Shown in pieces: positions 6,511-6,920 of a DNA stretch of 6,920 nt. The stretch spans positions 1-6,920 of the forward strand of contig JANQST010000469.1 of NCBI GenBank assembly GCA_028279155.1. Direction: 5' to 3'. The notes under the pieces are model-generated. The model was not told the origin of the DNA and ran no database searches. It worked only from the letters and a program-made list of their open reading frames with translations. The position numbers and the translations under genes were made by a program. This stretch comes from Cyclobacteriaceae bacterium (GTDB taxonomy: Bacteria > Bacteroidota > Bacteroidia > Cytophagales > Cyclobacteriaceae). The stretch's first letter is position 1; the number at the start of each line of letters is the position of its first letter.

Positions 6511-6920
6511 CTATTCGTATCTCAAGGCATGAATCGGATTGGATTTTGCCGTGACGAAGGTTTTATACCCTACTGTAAGCATTGCAATGACGATTACAAG
6601 TAATCCGGCAAATAAGAATACAGATATTCCAATTGTGATGCGAGTTGCAAAATTATCCAGCCAACCATTCATGACAAGATAGATGATTGGCCAGGCGAGA
6701 ACATTTGCGATCCCAATGAGCAAAATGAATTCCTTGGTTAAGATGAACACGATGTTGCTCATTCTTGCACCGAGCGCTTTTCTTATTCCAATCTCTTTGG
6801 TGCGTTGCAATGCGCTGAATGAAGAGAGTCCGAAAAGTCCAAGGCAGGCAACAACTATGGCAAATAATGCAAACAATGTGAATACGCTGCTAAACTGTTG
6901 TTCATTGTTGTAAAGTCGAT
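6511..6920 (-). CDS. ABC transporter permease, FtsX/MacB type, C-terminal part
   Basis: The frame is open from the right window edge to a TAG at 6513-6511, giving the last 135 residues of a permease whose start lies outside. The visible part opens with RLYNNEQQFSSVF, then has a membrane helix ending ACLGLFGL. Next is the conserved cytoplasmic segment ALQRTKEIGIRKALGA, typical of the FtsX domain that contacts the ATPase. Two further membrane helices follow, then the family's usual ending, here NPIHALRYE. This matches the large Bacteroidota MacB-like permeases of about 800 residues, with two FtsX-type halves. Such proteins are mechanotransmission-type ABC permeases, often moving lipoproteins, peptides or drugs across the envelope; the substrate is not deducible here. 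The M81 gene follows on the same strand after 53 bases, so co-transcription is possible. An apparent TTG start at 6876 is internal and not the true start. Confidence 0.93.
   Translation of the reverse strand, partial: RLYNNEQQFSSVFTLFALFAIVVACLGLFGLSSFSALQRTKEIGIRKALGARMSNIVFILTKEFILLIGIANVLAWPIIYLVMNGWLDNFATRITIGISVFLFAGLLVIVIAMLTVGYKTFVTAKSNPIHALRYE

Noticed and set aside
6683..6913. Plus-strand open frame of 76 codons near the right edge
   Set aside because: It is antisense to the FtsX-type permease, whose protein sequence is clearly conserved.

Overview
The window looks like ordinary chromosomal DNA of a Bacteroidota bacterium, probably a marine Cytophagales-like lineage (inference). Supporting signs are the moderately AT-rich coding DNA, A-rich leaders with poor Shine-Dalgarno sequences, several lipoprotein signal peptides, a LytS-type kinase paired with a LytTR regulator, and the C-terminus of a FtsX/MacB-type permease. 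No RNA gene, CRISPR array, insertion sequence or phage gene was seen.

Layout, left to right. (1) At the left edge the minus strand reads into a possible next gene, whose ATG directly abuts the stop of a large minus-strand gene (27-1934) for an S9-family peptidase with a lipoprotein signal. (2) A 144-bp divergent intergenic region (1935-2078) carries an interrupted palindrome but no convincing consensus promoter. (3) A plus-strand, tightly packed three-gene unit (2079-4894) follows. It encodes an exported protein with one CXXCH haem-attachment motif and no domain I recognise, a four-helix membrane LytS/YehU-type histidine kinase that starts at TTG, and a LytTR response regulator whose ATG overlaps the kinase stop. 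(4) Six bases further on, tail to tail, is a minus-strand M81-family (MlrC-like) metallopeptidase homologue with a lipoprotein signal (4901-6457). (5) Upstream of it on the same strand is the 3' end of an ABC transporter FtsX-type permease (6511-6920), cut by the window edge.

The most interesting element is the three-gene plus-strand unit. A putative c-type haem protein outside the cytoplasmic membrane is packed with a kinase and DNA-binding regulator, which suggests (but does not prove) a haem, redox or gas-sensing system. The kinase has no recognisable periplasmic sensor domain of its own. The S9 and M81 proteins both appear to be lipid-anchored peptidases facing the periplasm or outer membrane. 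Nothing in the sequence shows that they belong to the same pathway.
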